8,349 nucleotides of DNA from Defluviitaleaceae bacterium (lineage in GTDB: Bacteria; Bacillota; Clostridia; Lachnospirales; WQUN01): assembly GCA_009783525.1 (NCBI GenBank), contig WRDG01000089.1, forward strand, positions 1 through 8,349, in the 5' to 3' direction. Below are positions 1 to 6,847 of the stretch, piece by piece. Under the pieces are notes generated by a model. The model saw only the letters and a list, made by a program, of their open reading frames with translations. It did no database searches and was not told where the DNA came from. Every line of letters begins with the position of its first letter. Position 1 is the first letter of the stretch. The translations under genes and the position numbers were made by a program.

Positions 1-168
1 AAGGTGTTTCTGTGCAAGGAAGAAACACCGAAGGTGTTTCTGTGCAAGGAAGAAACACCGAAGGTGTTTCTGTGCAAGGAAGAAACACCGAAGGTGTTTC
101 TGTGCAATGAAGAAACACCGAAGGTGTTTCTGTGCAATGAAGAAACACCGAAGGTGTTTCTGTGTATT
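1..168. repeat. 30-bp tandem palindromic repeat array
   Basis: Five complete 30-bp units begin at 1, 31, 61, 91 and 121, and a sixth from 151 decays after its left arm. The array runs off the left edge. Each unit holds a perfect 9-bp inverted repeat, GGTGTTTCT and AGAAACACC, around a 9-nt loop (GTGCAAGGA in units 1-3, GTGCAATGA in units 4-5). The right arm of one unit and the left arm of the next are themselves a perfect inverted repeat separated only by GAA, so the array can fold in two alternative registers. The arms are identical in all full units and the only substitution (position 18 of the unit) is in the loop. Units are contiguous with no spacers, so this is not a CRISPR array. The period is a multiple of three and one frame is open, giving a VFLCKEETPK decapeptide repeat, but a start at 184 with its own ribosome binding site makes translation doubtful. 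Confidence 0.95.
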
Positions 169-183
169 GAAAGGCGAAAAAAA

Positions 184-1050
184 ATGCTGTGGGAAAAAGC
201 AAAAAATCTGATCATTATTTTTTTTCTTATGCTTAACGCCGTGCTCGCGGCGCTTAACTATACGCAGAGCAGCCGGCATGTTCTTACCGCGGAGCGTCGC
301 ACCGCCGTTATTTCCATGCTCAACCAAAACAAAATCAGCATATACATAGAGATTTTACGCGACTACAAGCCGAGACGGATCCTTTCCGTATACGGCTACG
401 AATATGATATGGAAAAAAAATTGGCGATGCTGTTCCCGGAGAACGCGGACATCACACGCCTCGAATATGACGGACGCGAAGAGTATGTCTGCGGCGACAT
501 CGTCATGACTTTTTCGAACGGCTACATAGCTTACGACAATCCGTCGGGTCTTTATCCCGGCGTCACGCTTACCGCCGAAGCGGGCGTCCTGAGCCGGAGC
601 GCCGCGATTGCGGCTTGCGAGGCTTTTATGTCCGAGCATTTTCCGGATTTCGTTTACGACGTGAGCATATTGCCGTCGGACAGCGGATGGAGAATTTTTT
701 ACAGGCAGGTTTACCAGCGGAACATCATCCATACCAATTTCGTCGAAATAGTCATAACACCAAACGGCATCGAGCAGCTCGACATTCAATACGGAAAGCC
801 CGCAGGCTTCGTGGGCTCTCCGCGTGAAATATGCGCGCCCGACGAAGCGCTCCTTACATTCATGCAGCGCATTAAGGACATAAGCGGCGACAGTCCGGTC
901 ATCATCAACCACATGGATCTTGCGTACATCCAGGACGAACCCGGGCTGCAAAAAGGCGCCGTTTATATGACGACGCCCTACTACCGCGTTTTCGTCGAGC
1001 ATCTCGACCAGCCGTACCTAATAAACGCCTTTACCAACAGGATGAGGTAA
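184..1050 (+). CDS. yycI: YycI-like WalK regulatory protein
   Basis: The product is 288 aa. Its N-terminus is a short basic cytoplasmic stretch (MLWEKAKN) followed by one hydrophobic helix at about residues 8-25 (LIIIFFLMLNAVLAAL). The rest is a long soluble domain that would lie outside the membrane. The opening, W-x-K-A/T-K then a membrane helix ending in LN, matches the YycI family (PF09648). The C-terminal part, with a YYRV strand and LINAFTNRM, fits the usual ending of YycH/YycI-type domains. In Bacillus, YycI pairs with YycH in the membrane and restrains the WalK kinase that governs cell-wall metabolism; that role is inferred here. I chose ATG 184 because GAAAGG lies at about 169-174, 9 nt upstream, and the hydrophobic anchor starts right after it. 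The frame stays open to position 4 through the repeat array, so a 348-aa form cannot be excluded. Upstream genes (walRK, yycH) would lie outside the window, and what follows is not yycJ. Confidence 0.75.
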   Translation: MLWEKAKNLIIIFFLMLNAVLAALNYTQSSRHVLTAERRTAVISMLNQNKISIYIEILRDYKPRRILSVYGYEYDMEKKLAMLFPENADITRLEYDGREEYVCGDIVMTFSNGYIAYDNPSGLYPGVTLTAEAGVLSRSAAIAACEAFMSEHFPDFVYDVSILPSDSGWRIFYRQVYQRNIIHTNFVEIVITPNGIEQLDIQYGKPAGFVGSPREICAPDEALLTFMQRIKDISGDSPVIINHMDLAYIQDEPGLQKGAVYMTTPYYRVFVEHLDQPYLINAFTNRMR

Positions 1051-1098
1051 AGATTTATTTTTGCCTAAAAAAATATTTATAAAAACGGAGAAAAAATT

Positions 1099-1542
1099 AT
1101 GACAATAAATTTAATTAAGCAAAATAAAAATGACTTCTTTGATCTGCTGCTTCTGGCGGACGAGCAAATCGACATGATCGAAAAATATCTGTACAGGGGC
1201 GACCTTTTCGCTCTGTACGACGGCGGCCTTAAAAGCATATGCGTCGTCACGGACGAAGGCGGCGGCGTCTTCGAGCTGCAAAATATCGCTACATACCCGC
1301 AGTTTCAAAAACAGGGATACGGCAGGCACTTGATTGAACATGTCTGCGCGTATTATAAAGCCGCCGGCTCGACAATGATTGTAGGCACCGGCGACGTGCC
1401 TTCGGCGATAAAATTTTACGAGAACAGCGGCTTCACGTATTCGCATAAAATAGAAAACTATATTTTAGAAAATTACAGGGAACCCATCTTTGAGGAAGGC
1501 GTTCAATTGATCGACAAGGTTTACCTTAAGAGAGCGCTTTAA
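1099..1542 (+). CDS. GNAT family N-acetyltransferase
   Basis: This 147-aa protein is a complete single-domain GNAT acetyltransferase that would transfer an acetyl group from acetyl-CoA to an amine on an unidentified small molecule or protein. The acetyl-CoA pyrophosphate-binding motif A (Q/RxxGxG/A) is visible as QKQGYGR at residues 70-76, after the beta-4 strand FELQNIATYP. Motif B is the usual FYENSGF at 106-112, preceded by the beta-5 strand MIVGTGD. The N-terminal region is shorter and more divergent than in many GNATs. Overall it resembles Bacillus YvbK-type proteins, but I cannot assign a substrate. ATG 1099 has GGAG at 1087-1090, 8 nt upstream. It follows the yycI-like gene after 48 AT-rich bases with no clear terminator, so co-transcription is possible. 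It ends 7 bp from the stop of the opposing glycosyltransferase gene. Confidence 0.85.
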   Translation: MTINLIKQNKNDFFDLLLLADEQIDMIEKYLYRGDLFALYDGGLKSICVVTDEGGGVFELQNIATYPQFQKQGYGRHLIEHVCAYYKAAGSTMIVGTGDVPSAIKFYENSGFTYSHKIENYILENYREPIFEEGVQLIDKVYLKRAL

Positions 1543-1549
1543 AAAAGAG

Positions 1550-2953
1550 TCACGATCCGTATGCGTTAGGCCTCAATAATTTTTCGCAGATCCAAACCGC
1601 GGCGCAAATTAAAAATATAAGCGCCGGATGGTTGTATCTGGGCTGGCCCTCAAACGCGAACACAACCGTCAAAAAAAACGCAATGTTTAAAAACACAGCG
1701 TTTCGGGCGTCCGTAAGGACGCTTATTTTTTTGTTCAACGCGAAAACGAAATTTTTTATGTACATGAAAAAAAACAGGAGGCCCGCAGCCGAAACCGTGT
1801 TCACCATTATCGAGAACAACCCGCCGGCAAACGCGGTGTGCCTCATATCGCTGTATTCGTCCGGGCCGCCGTATTCGTACTCCCAATCGTTCATCGTCCA
1901 ATCGTCGAGGTCTGACGCGCCGTAAAAAAATGTCTTGTATACGCGCAGCACGCCGAGTTCTAAAAACGCGGGCATGTTGCCGCGAATCCACTCTCCCGCC
2001 TCCTTTGAAAGGTAAGGCTCGAGCTCGTACGCCTGTTTGACCGAACGCCCGCCGGCGAGACTTTCCTCCATGCGGATGCGTGTTTGGCCGCTCATTTTTG
2101 TGTCCTCGAGCGGCATCCACGAGCCGCTTATGTTGTGCTCGTTGTTGTTTACCTGCCTGTTGTAGCCCATGTTATACGAAACGGGTATGAACCTGTCAAA
2201 CATCCTGTAGTTTCGGTATGCCCACGGCGCGACGGCCGCCGCGCAGCAGAGCGGAACCGCAACCGCGCAAACAATGCATTGCTTAAATTTTTTTCGTGAA
2301 ACCCATTCCATCGCCACCGCGACAACAGGATACGCGAGCATGAACGGTTTCGTCAGCGCCGCAAGCCCGATAGCAAAACCCATGAGCATAAAATTTATTA
2401 TTATCCATTTTTTCGGCAGCGGGTAAGCCTGCAGCAAAAGGATGCAGACCAGCAAAAATAAAAAGAAGCTTTCGGTGCCCGCGACGTTGTTGTACGCGAT
2501 CAAATTTGGGAAAACGGCGGTAAGAAAATAAGCCGCGCCTATTGCGGGAATTATCGGCTTAGCGCGAAGCACGCCGCGTTTGTCCGGCACTTCCCTTGAT
2601 AGCCATTTTACATATAAAAAAAACGTGCCGGCGAGCGTAAGCGTCGACAGCCACACGTTAAACACCTTAGCGGTCCAAATGCCCGCCCCGAAAAGCCTGA
2701 ACGCAAAAGCGAGCGCGTAGCTGTATCCCGGTCCGACCCACGCTACCGCCTGCCCGTCCATCGAATGGCCCCTGCCCTCGGATATGTTTGTCGCCGTTTC
2801 CATGAATGTCGCAAAATCGAAAACCTGTACCGTAGGCACGTTTGCAATCCATAAAATGCGAAGCAACAAACCGAGTCCCGTGCCAAAGATGAATACCAAA
2901 GCAAGCGCTACAAAATTTTTGTCTTTAAGCAATGAGCGAAATTTTTTTGACAC
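1550..2953 (-). CDS. ArnT/PMT-like membrane glycosyltransferase
   Basis: This is a polytopic integral membrane protein of 467 aa. It has a first helix at about residues 14-36, an extracytoplasmic loop carrying an acidic residue in VFDF (D46), the segment WVGPGYSYALAFAFRLFG at about 72-89, and many further hydrophobic helices. The GPGY...FRLFG segment and the later LTKPFMLAYP match the GT-C fold PMT_2/ArnT-like group (PF13231). These enzymes move a sugar from a polyprenyl-phosphate donor onto a lipid, wall polymer or protein on the outer membrane face. The donor and acceptor here are unknown. A soluble insertion of about 110 residues lies between the central and C-terminal helices. The start is GTG 2953, because a perfect GGAGG (complement of 2959-2963) sits 5 nt upstream. 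The frame could extend to 3040, but that would cross the divergent promoter region and lacks an equally good ribosome binding site. It converges with the GNAT gene, and no other glycan genes are nearby. Confidence 0.82.
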   Translation of the reverse strand: MSKKFRSLLKDKNFVALALVFIFGTGLGLLLRILWIANVPTVQVFDFATFMETATNISEGRGHSMDGQAVAWVGPGYSYALAFAFRLFGAGIWTAKVFNVWLSTLTLAGTFFLYVKWLSREVPDKRGVLRAKPIIPAIGAAYFLTAVFPNLIAYNNVAGTESFFLFLLVCILLLQAYPLPKKWIIINFMLMGFAIGLAALTKPFMLAYPVVAVAMEWVSRKKFKQCIVCAVAVPLCCAAAVAPWAYRNYRMFDRFIPVSYNMGYNRQVNNNEHNISGSWMPLEDTKMSGQTRIRMEESLAGGRSVKQAYELEPYLSKEAGEWIRGNMPAFLELGVLRVYKTFFYGASDLDDWTMNDWEYEYGGPDEYSDMRHTAFAGGLFSIMVNTVSAAGLLFFFMYIKNFVFALNKKISVLTDARNAVFLNIAFFLTVVFAFEGQPRYNHPALIFLICAAVWICEKLLRPNAYGS

Positions 2954-2977
2954 ATTATCCTCCGCGAAATTTGTTAC

Positions 2978-2989
2978 GATAAATTTATC
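2978..2989. promoter_or_regulatory. 12-bp palindrome in divergent intergenic region
   Basis: GATAAATTTATC is a perfect palindrome with no central spacer. It lies between the glycosyltransferase start (GTG 2953) and the UroD-like start (3057), 15 bp upstream of the glycosyltransferase ribosome binding site. The position suits an operator for a dimeric regulator, but AT-rich palindromes of this size arise by chance and no matching regulator is visible. I found no convincing -35/-10 pair for either gene here. Confidence 0.3.
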
Positions 2990-3056
2990 ACACCCATCGC
3001 CAAACGTCATTGATGTTATGATATATTTGACTAAAGACAAAAAAAGGAATGATTAA

Positions 3057-4136
3057 ATGACAAACAAGGAACGGCTCATCAATACATGCCTTTGCAAGCC
3101 GACGGACAGGCCTCCGTTTATTGCGCTGTTCGGGCCGTGGGGTGAGACGGTGGAGCGCTGGCACTCCGAAGGGCTGCCTAAAGACAAGCAGTGGCACGAA
3201 GGGCTGGGCTTCGACCCGGGCATTTGGGGCGTGAACATAAATTTTCTTTTTTGCCCGACATTCGACTACAAATTGATCGAAGACCATTTAGTGACGCAAA
3301 TTTGGCAGGACGGGACGGGCGCGATAATCGAAACGAGCAAGCGCGGCCCGACGATACCGCGCATTATAAAACCGCTCATTTCGTCCATGGACGATTGGAT
3401 CAGGGTAAAAAAAGAACGCCTCGATCCAAACGACCCGAAGCGTTTTCCGGAAAACTGGAACGAACTGATCAAGGTCTACAACGAAACTGAAGCGATGGTG
3501 CAGCTCGGCACGTACCCTTGCGGGCTGTTCGGGACGCTGCGCGCGATAATGGGCGTCGAGGAGCTGCTGGTCGGCTTTTACGACGAGCCCGAACTCGTGC
3601 AGACGATTATGGACGATTTAACGGATTTTTGGCTCGCCATATACGAAAAAGCGTGCCGCGATATAAAGGTTGACTCGATCCACATTTGGGAAGATATGTC
3701 GGGCAAGCAGGGCTCATTGATTTCACCGGACATGATGCGGCAGTTTATGATGCCCAACTATAAAAGGATTAAACGTTTCGCGGACGACCACGACATAAAA
3801 GTTATCACGCTCGACACAGACGGCCGGATGGATGAAATGATCCCCGTCTTTATTGAGTCGGGAATCAACATGCTGTATCCGTTCGAGGTGGCCGCGGGAA
3901 GTGACGTGCTCGCCTTCCGCGAACAATACCCCGGCCTCTGCATCGCCGGCGGAATAGACAAGCGCGCACTTGCCGAAGGCCGCGACGCAATAGACGCGGA
4001 GCTTGCGCGGATCAAGCCGATGTATAAAAAACCGGGTTACATCGCGTGGCTTGACCACCTGACGCACCCGGAGGTTTCATGGGACAATTTCAAGTATTTT
4101 TGCTCGGAATTAAAAAAGATAATTTATTCCGTTTGA
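3057..4136 (+). CDS. uroporphyrinogen decarboxylase family protein (UroD/MtaA-like)
   Basis: This 359-aa protein is of full length for the URO-D superfamily (PF01208), a TIM-barrel fold that includes uroporphyrinogen decarboxylase and cobamide-dependent methyltransferases such as MtaA. Family signatures include an N-terminal NKERL...TDRPPF (residues 3-20), HIWEDMSGK at 209-217, the LDTDG strand at 252-256 with a following ESGINMLYPFEV, GGIDKRAL at 298-305, and a C-terminal DHLTHPEVSWDNF. The HxC zinc-ligand motif of MtaA is absent: the matching strand reads HIWED. It is therefore probably neither heme UroD nor a standard MtaA, but one of the many clostridial paralogs thought to act on corrinoid or methyl substrates, with substrate unknown. 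ATG 3057 follows AAGGA at 3044-3048. No corrinoid protein or other methyltransferase gene is adjacent, so it looks like a monocistronic unit ending at the terminator at 4157. Confidence 0.85.
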   Translation: MTNKERLINTCLCKPTDRPPFIALFGPWGETVERWHSEGLPKDKQWHEGLGFDPGIWGVNINFLFCPTFDYKLIEDHLVTQIWQDGTGAIIETSKRGPTIPRIIKPLISSMDDWIRVKKERLDPNDPKRFPENWNELIKVYNETEAMVQLGTYPCGLFGTLRAIMGVEELLVGFYDEPELVQTIMDDLTDFWLAIYEKACRDIKVDSIHIWEDMSGKQGSLISPDMMRQFMMPNYKRIKRFADDHDIKVITLDTDGRMDEMIPVFIESGINMLYPFEVAAGSDVLAFREQYPGLCIAGGIDKRALAEGRDAIDAELARIKPMYKKPGYIAWLDHLTHPEVSWDNFKYFCSELKKIIYSV

Positions 4137-4144
4137 TCGGCGGT

Positions 4145-4190
4145 AAAAAAATTATTACGGCGCGTACACCGCGCCGTTTTTTTATTTTTC
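4145..4190. terminator. bidirectional rho-independent terminator
   Basis: A perfect 8-bp GC-rich stem, ACGGCGCG (4157-4164) and CGCGCCGT (4170-4177), closes a 5-nt loop. It is flanked on the right by T7-A-T5 (4177-4189) and on the left by a run of seven A (4145-4151) that becomes a T tract on the other strand. It therefore can end both the UroD-like transcript (+) and the der transcript (-). The der stop codon (4182-4184) lies inside the + strand T tract, so the der-side hairpin begins only a few bases past the stop. Confidence 0.9.
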
Positions 4191-5507
4191 GTCCCTGTTC
4201 CGCAGAATAAAATGAATCGGCGTGCACGAAAAACCGAACGCCTGCCTGATTTGATTTTCCAAAAAACGTTTATATGAAAAATGCATCCGTTCGCTTTCGT
4301 TAACGAACAGCACGAACGTCGGCGGCTTGACGGAAACCTGCGTCGCATAATAAATCCTGAGCGCTCTGCCCCTGTCCGCGGGCGGCTGGTTAATTGCCGT
4401 CGCCTCGATTATCACGTCGTTTAACAGTCCCGTCGAAACGCGCATCGCATTGTTTTGATACGCCGTATGAATCAAATCGAACAGTTTATGCGTCCGCTGC
4501 CCTGTCTTTGCGGAAATGAACAGGTGCGGCGCGTAAGGCATGAACGCGAGGTCGACGCTTATCTTTTCGGAAAACTCTTTCATCGTCTTTTCGTCTTTTT
4601 CTATTAAGTCCCATTTGTTTACGACAATTATCGTGGCCTTCCCGCGTTCGTGAGCGATGCCCGCAATTTTTGTGTCCTGCTCCGAAACGCCCTGCTCGGC
4701 GTCTATCAAAAGGATGCAGACGTCGCATCGCTCAACGGCCGCCACGGCCCGCACCATCGCATAACGTTCGATGTTCTCCTTGATTTTGCTCTTGCGCCTC
4801 AAACCCGCCGTATCGATAAACATGTATCTGCGGCCCCCGCGCTCGACGTAAGTGTCTATAGCGTCGCGCGTGGTGCCGGGTATGTCGCTTACGATCACGC
4901 GCTCCTCGCCGAGCAGCCTGTTGACCAAAGAAGATTTGCCCACGTTCGGCTTGCCGGTGACCGCGACCTTTATCGTTTCGTCGTCGTCGCCGCCGGCGGC
5001 GTCCGGATCCGGAAAATGCTTCACGATTTCGTCAAGCAGCTCGCCCAAGCCCAACGCCTGCCCCGCCGAAACCGGCACGGGCGTGCCGAGCGCGAGCTCA
5101 TAAAATTCGTAAACATCCATATTTTCTTTTGTCGTAACATCCACCTTGTTTACGGCAAGCACCACGGGCTTGCCCGCTCTCCGCAGGATGGCCGCCACTT
5201 GCTTGTCCGCCTCCATCACGCCGTCCTTAACGTCCGCCACAAATAAAATGACGTCGGCAATTTCAATGGCGGTTTCCGCCTGGCGGAACGTATGCTTAAT
5301 GATAATGTCGTCCGAATCCGGATCGAGCCCGCCCGTGTCTATAATCGTGAAACGGTGGCGCGTCCAGTCCGCGTCTGCGTAAATGCGGTCGCGCGTCACA
5401 CCCGGCGTGTCTTCCACAATGGCTATGCGGTCGCCGGCTATTCGGTTAAACAGCGTTGACTTGCCGACGTTGGGGCGGCCGACTATTGCGAGGACGGGTT
5501 TGGACAT
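4182..5507 (-). CDS. der: ribosome biogenesis GTPase Der (EngA)
   Basis: Der is an essential GTPase with two tandem G domains that acts in maturation of the 50S ribosomal subunit. This 441-aa protein has the standard length and all signatures. The first G domain has GRPNVGKST (10-18), T38 in the G2 loop, DTGG (57-60), NKVD (120-123) and a G5 serine-alanine (147-148). After an acidic linker (DPDAAGGDDDE, about 167-177), the second has GKPNVGKSS (185-193), DTAG (232-235) and NKWD (297-300). A C-terminal KH-like RNA-binding domain spans about 350-441, including QPPADRGRALRIYY and the closing PIHFILRNRDEK. ATG 5507 has GGAGG (complement of 5512-5516) 4 nt upstream. It is divergent from the Y-family polymerase across about 100 bp. 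It stands alone rather than next to plsY or gpsA, which often follow it in Firmicutes. No key residue is missing. Confidence 0.98.
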   Translation of the reverse strand: MSKPVLAIVGRPNVGKSTLFNRIAGDRIAIVEDTPGVTRDRIYADADWTRHRFTIIDTGGLDPDSDDIIIKHTFRQAETAIEIADVILFVADVKDGVMEADKQVAAILRRAGKPVVLAVNKVDVTTKENMDVYEFYELALGTPVPVSAGQALGLGELLDEIVKHFPDPDAAGGDDDETIKVAVTGKPNVGKSSLVNRLLGEERVIVSDIPGTTRDAIDTYVERGGRRYMFIDTAGLRRKSKIKENIERYAMVRAVAAVERCDVCILLIDAEQGVSEQDTKIAGIAHERGKATIIVVNKWDLIEKDEKTMKEFSEKISVDLAFMPYAPHLFISAKTGQRTHKLFDLIHTAYQNNAMRVSTGLLNDVIIEATAINQPPADRGRALRIYYATQVSVKPPTFVLFVNESERMHFSYKRFLENQIRQAFGFSCTPIHFILRNRDEK

Positions 5508-5525
5508 AAAGCCTCCGTTTTTTTT

Positions 5526-5553
5526 TTGACACTTGTAATGGATTTTATATCAT
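5526..5553 (+). promoter_or_regulatory. candidate dinB promoter (-35/-10)
   Basis: A perfect TTGACA (5526-5531) is followed after 16 bp by TATCAT (5548-5553), reading towards the polymerase gene. A separate perfect TATAAT at 5559-5564 lacks a good -35 at normal spacing, so either could serve as the -10. On the other strand the same AGTATAAT segment reads TATACT (complement of 5557-5562), a possible but weak -10 for der. The start site for the polymerase would fall in or near the SOS-box-like sequence. Confidence 0.55.
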
Positions 5554-5564
5554 GTTAGTATAAT

Positions 5565-5578
5565 CGAACATACATTCT
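5565..5578. promoter_or_regulatory. degenerate LexA (SOS) box candidate
   Basis: CGAACATACATTCT directly abuts the TATAAT at 5559-5564. It fits the Gram-positive LexA/DinR consensus CGAACRNRYGTTYG except at two places (A for G at the tenth base and T for G at the last). The core is GAAC-N4-ATTC instead of GAAC-N4-GTTC. The position at the likely transcription start is right for repression of a damage-induced polymerase. Because one half-site is imperfect, it may be weak or coincidental. Confidence 0.45.
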
Positions 5579-5606
5579 ATTAAATCATTCCGAAAGGATG
5601 TTTTGC

Positions 5607-6845
5607 ATGGACAGGACCATTTTGCACGCAGACGGCAACTGCTTTTACGCCAGCTGCGAAATGCAGCAGAACCCCGAGCTCAAAAAGGTCCCGTTGGCCG
5701 TCGGCGGCGACGAGGAGTCGAGGCACGGCATCGTGCTTGCCAAAAACGACCTTGCAAAAAAATTCAAGGTAGTGACGGGCGAGGCGCTTGTCGTCGCCCG
5801 CAAAAAATGTCCCGGGCTCGTCGTCATCCCCGCGAGGCACGAACTGTACCTCGCCGTCTCGCAAAAGCTGCGCGAGATTTTTTTGCAGTACACCGACCAG
5901 GTCGAGGCGTTCGGGCTTGACGAGTGCTGGCTTGACGTCACGCACAGCCTGCACCTGTTCGGCGACGGCGAACACATCGCGGAAACCATACGCCAGCGCG
6001 TAAAGGACGAACTCGGCATCACCGTTTCAGTAGGGGTCAGCTACAACAAGATCTTTGCAAAGCTCGGCTCGGACATGAAAAAGCCGGACGCAGTCACCGT
6101 GATCACCAGGGAGGACTATAAGCTGAAGGTATGGCCGCTGCCCGTCTGCGAGCTGCTGTACGTAGGCAACGCAACCCGCGCAAAACTCAAACGCTCGCAT
6201 ATACGCACCATCGGGCAGCTTGCGCGGATGAGCCCGGACGTACTGCACGGGCTGTTCGGCAAAATGGGTTACGTGCTCTGGATTTTCGCCAACGGGCAGG
6301 ACCCCGCCGCCGTGGCAAAAAGCGACGCGTTGCCTTACATAAAAAGCGTGGGCAACAGCAGCACGACCCCTCACGACCTCCGCAACGAAAACGACATAAA
6401 GATCACGCTGTACCTCATGAGCGAAAGCGTCGCCTCGCGCCTGCGCGACTACGGCTACCGCTGCCGCACGGTGCAGATCTACGTCCGCGCCAACGACCTG
6501 AGCTGGTATCAGCGGCAGACCCCGCTGCCCTACGCATGCCAGGACGCAAACGAGCTGTTTAAGGCGGCCTGCGCGCTCTATTTCAAATACCCGAGCCGCC
6601 AGCCCGTCCGAAGCCTCGGCGTGCGCGCTTCAAACCTCGAGGCCGACCGCGTCACGCAGCTTTCATTTCTGCCGGAGCTTGCCGCAATCCAGAGGCACGA
6701 AAACCTCGAACGCGCCGTAGACCGTATGAGGAGCCGCTACGGCCACTACATAGTCCAGCGCGGCATCATGATGACCGACGGCAAGCTGTCGCGCATAAAC
6801 CCCAAGGAAGACCACCTGATACATCCCGTTACATATTTCAAGTGA
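5607..6845 (+). CDS. dinB: Y-family DNA polymerase (Pol IV/DinB-like)
   Basis: This 412-aa protein is an error-prone translesion polymerase. The palm/catalytic signature ILHADGNCFYASCE (5-18) supplies metal ligand D9 and a probable steric-gate Y14. The second catalytic motif is GLDECWLDVT with D105-E106, the positions expected for Pol IV, though the usual serine before it is glycine here. Next come the VSVGVSYNKIFAKLGSDMKKP thumb/palm segment, a helix-hairpin-helix (LLYVGNATRAKLKRSHIRTIGQLA) and a little-finger domain. QLSFL at 351-355 resembles the beta-clamp binding motif. ATG 5607 is chosen because GAAAGGA (5592-5598) is 8 nt upstream. The in-frame ATG at 5598 overlaps that Shine-Dalgarno and cannot use it. 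By eye the gene is somewhat more GC-rich than its neighbours. It is transcribed alone, divergent from der, possibly under LexA control. Confidence 0.93.
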   Translation: MDRTILHADGNCFYASCEMQQNPELKKVPLAVGGDEESRHGIVLAKNDLAKKFKVVTGEALVVARKKCPGLVVIPARHELYLAVSQKLREIFLQYTDQVEAFGLDECWLDVTHSLHLFGDGEHIAETIRQRVKDELGITVSVGVSYNKIFAKLGSDMKKPDAVTVITREDYKLKVWPLPVCELLYVGNATRAKLKRSHIRTIGQLARMSPDVLHGLFGKMGYVLWIFANGQDPAAVAKSDALPYIKSVGNSSTTPHDLRNENDIKITLYLMSESVASRLRDYGYRCRTVQIYVRANDLSWYQRQTPLPYACQDANELFKAACALYFKYPSRQPVRSLGVRASNLEADRVTQLSFLPELAAIQRHENLERAVDRMRSRYGHYIVQRGIMMTDGKLSRINPKEDHLIHPVTYFK

Positions 6846-6847
6846 TT

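Noticed and set aside
1..168. CRISPR array
   Set aside because: Units are contiguous 30-bp copies with no unique spacers, and no cas genes are in the window.
355..1002. Long open frame on the - strand inside yycI
   Set aside because: It lies wholly inside a recognised gene on the other strand, and its product has no recognisable domain.
1051..1098. Terminator between yycI and the GNAT gene
   Set aside because: The gap is AT-rich with short A and T runs but has no GC-bearing stem.
2954..3040. N-terminal extension of the glycosyltransferase to an upstream ATG
   Set aside because: GTG 2953 has a perfect GGAGG 5 nt upstream. The extra 29 residues are not typical of the family and would cross the divergent regulatory region.
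4650..5246. 198-codon open frame on the + strand inside der
   Set aside because: It is a shadow of the clear der coding sequence, with an Arg/His-rich composition typical of antisense frames in GC-rich codons.
5598..5606. Alternative dinB start at ATG 5598
   Set aside because: The AAAGG Shine-Dalgarno directly abuts this ATG, while it is 8 nt from ATG 5607, whose product begins like typical DinB proteins.
6131..6562. 143-codon Arg/Ala-rich open frame inside dinB
   Set aside because: It is a shifted-frame shadow of the polymerase gene, with low-complexity Arg/Ala composition and no domain.
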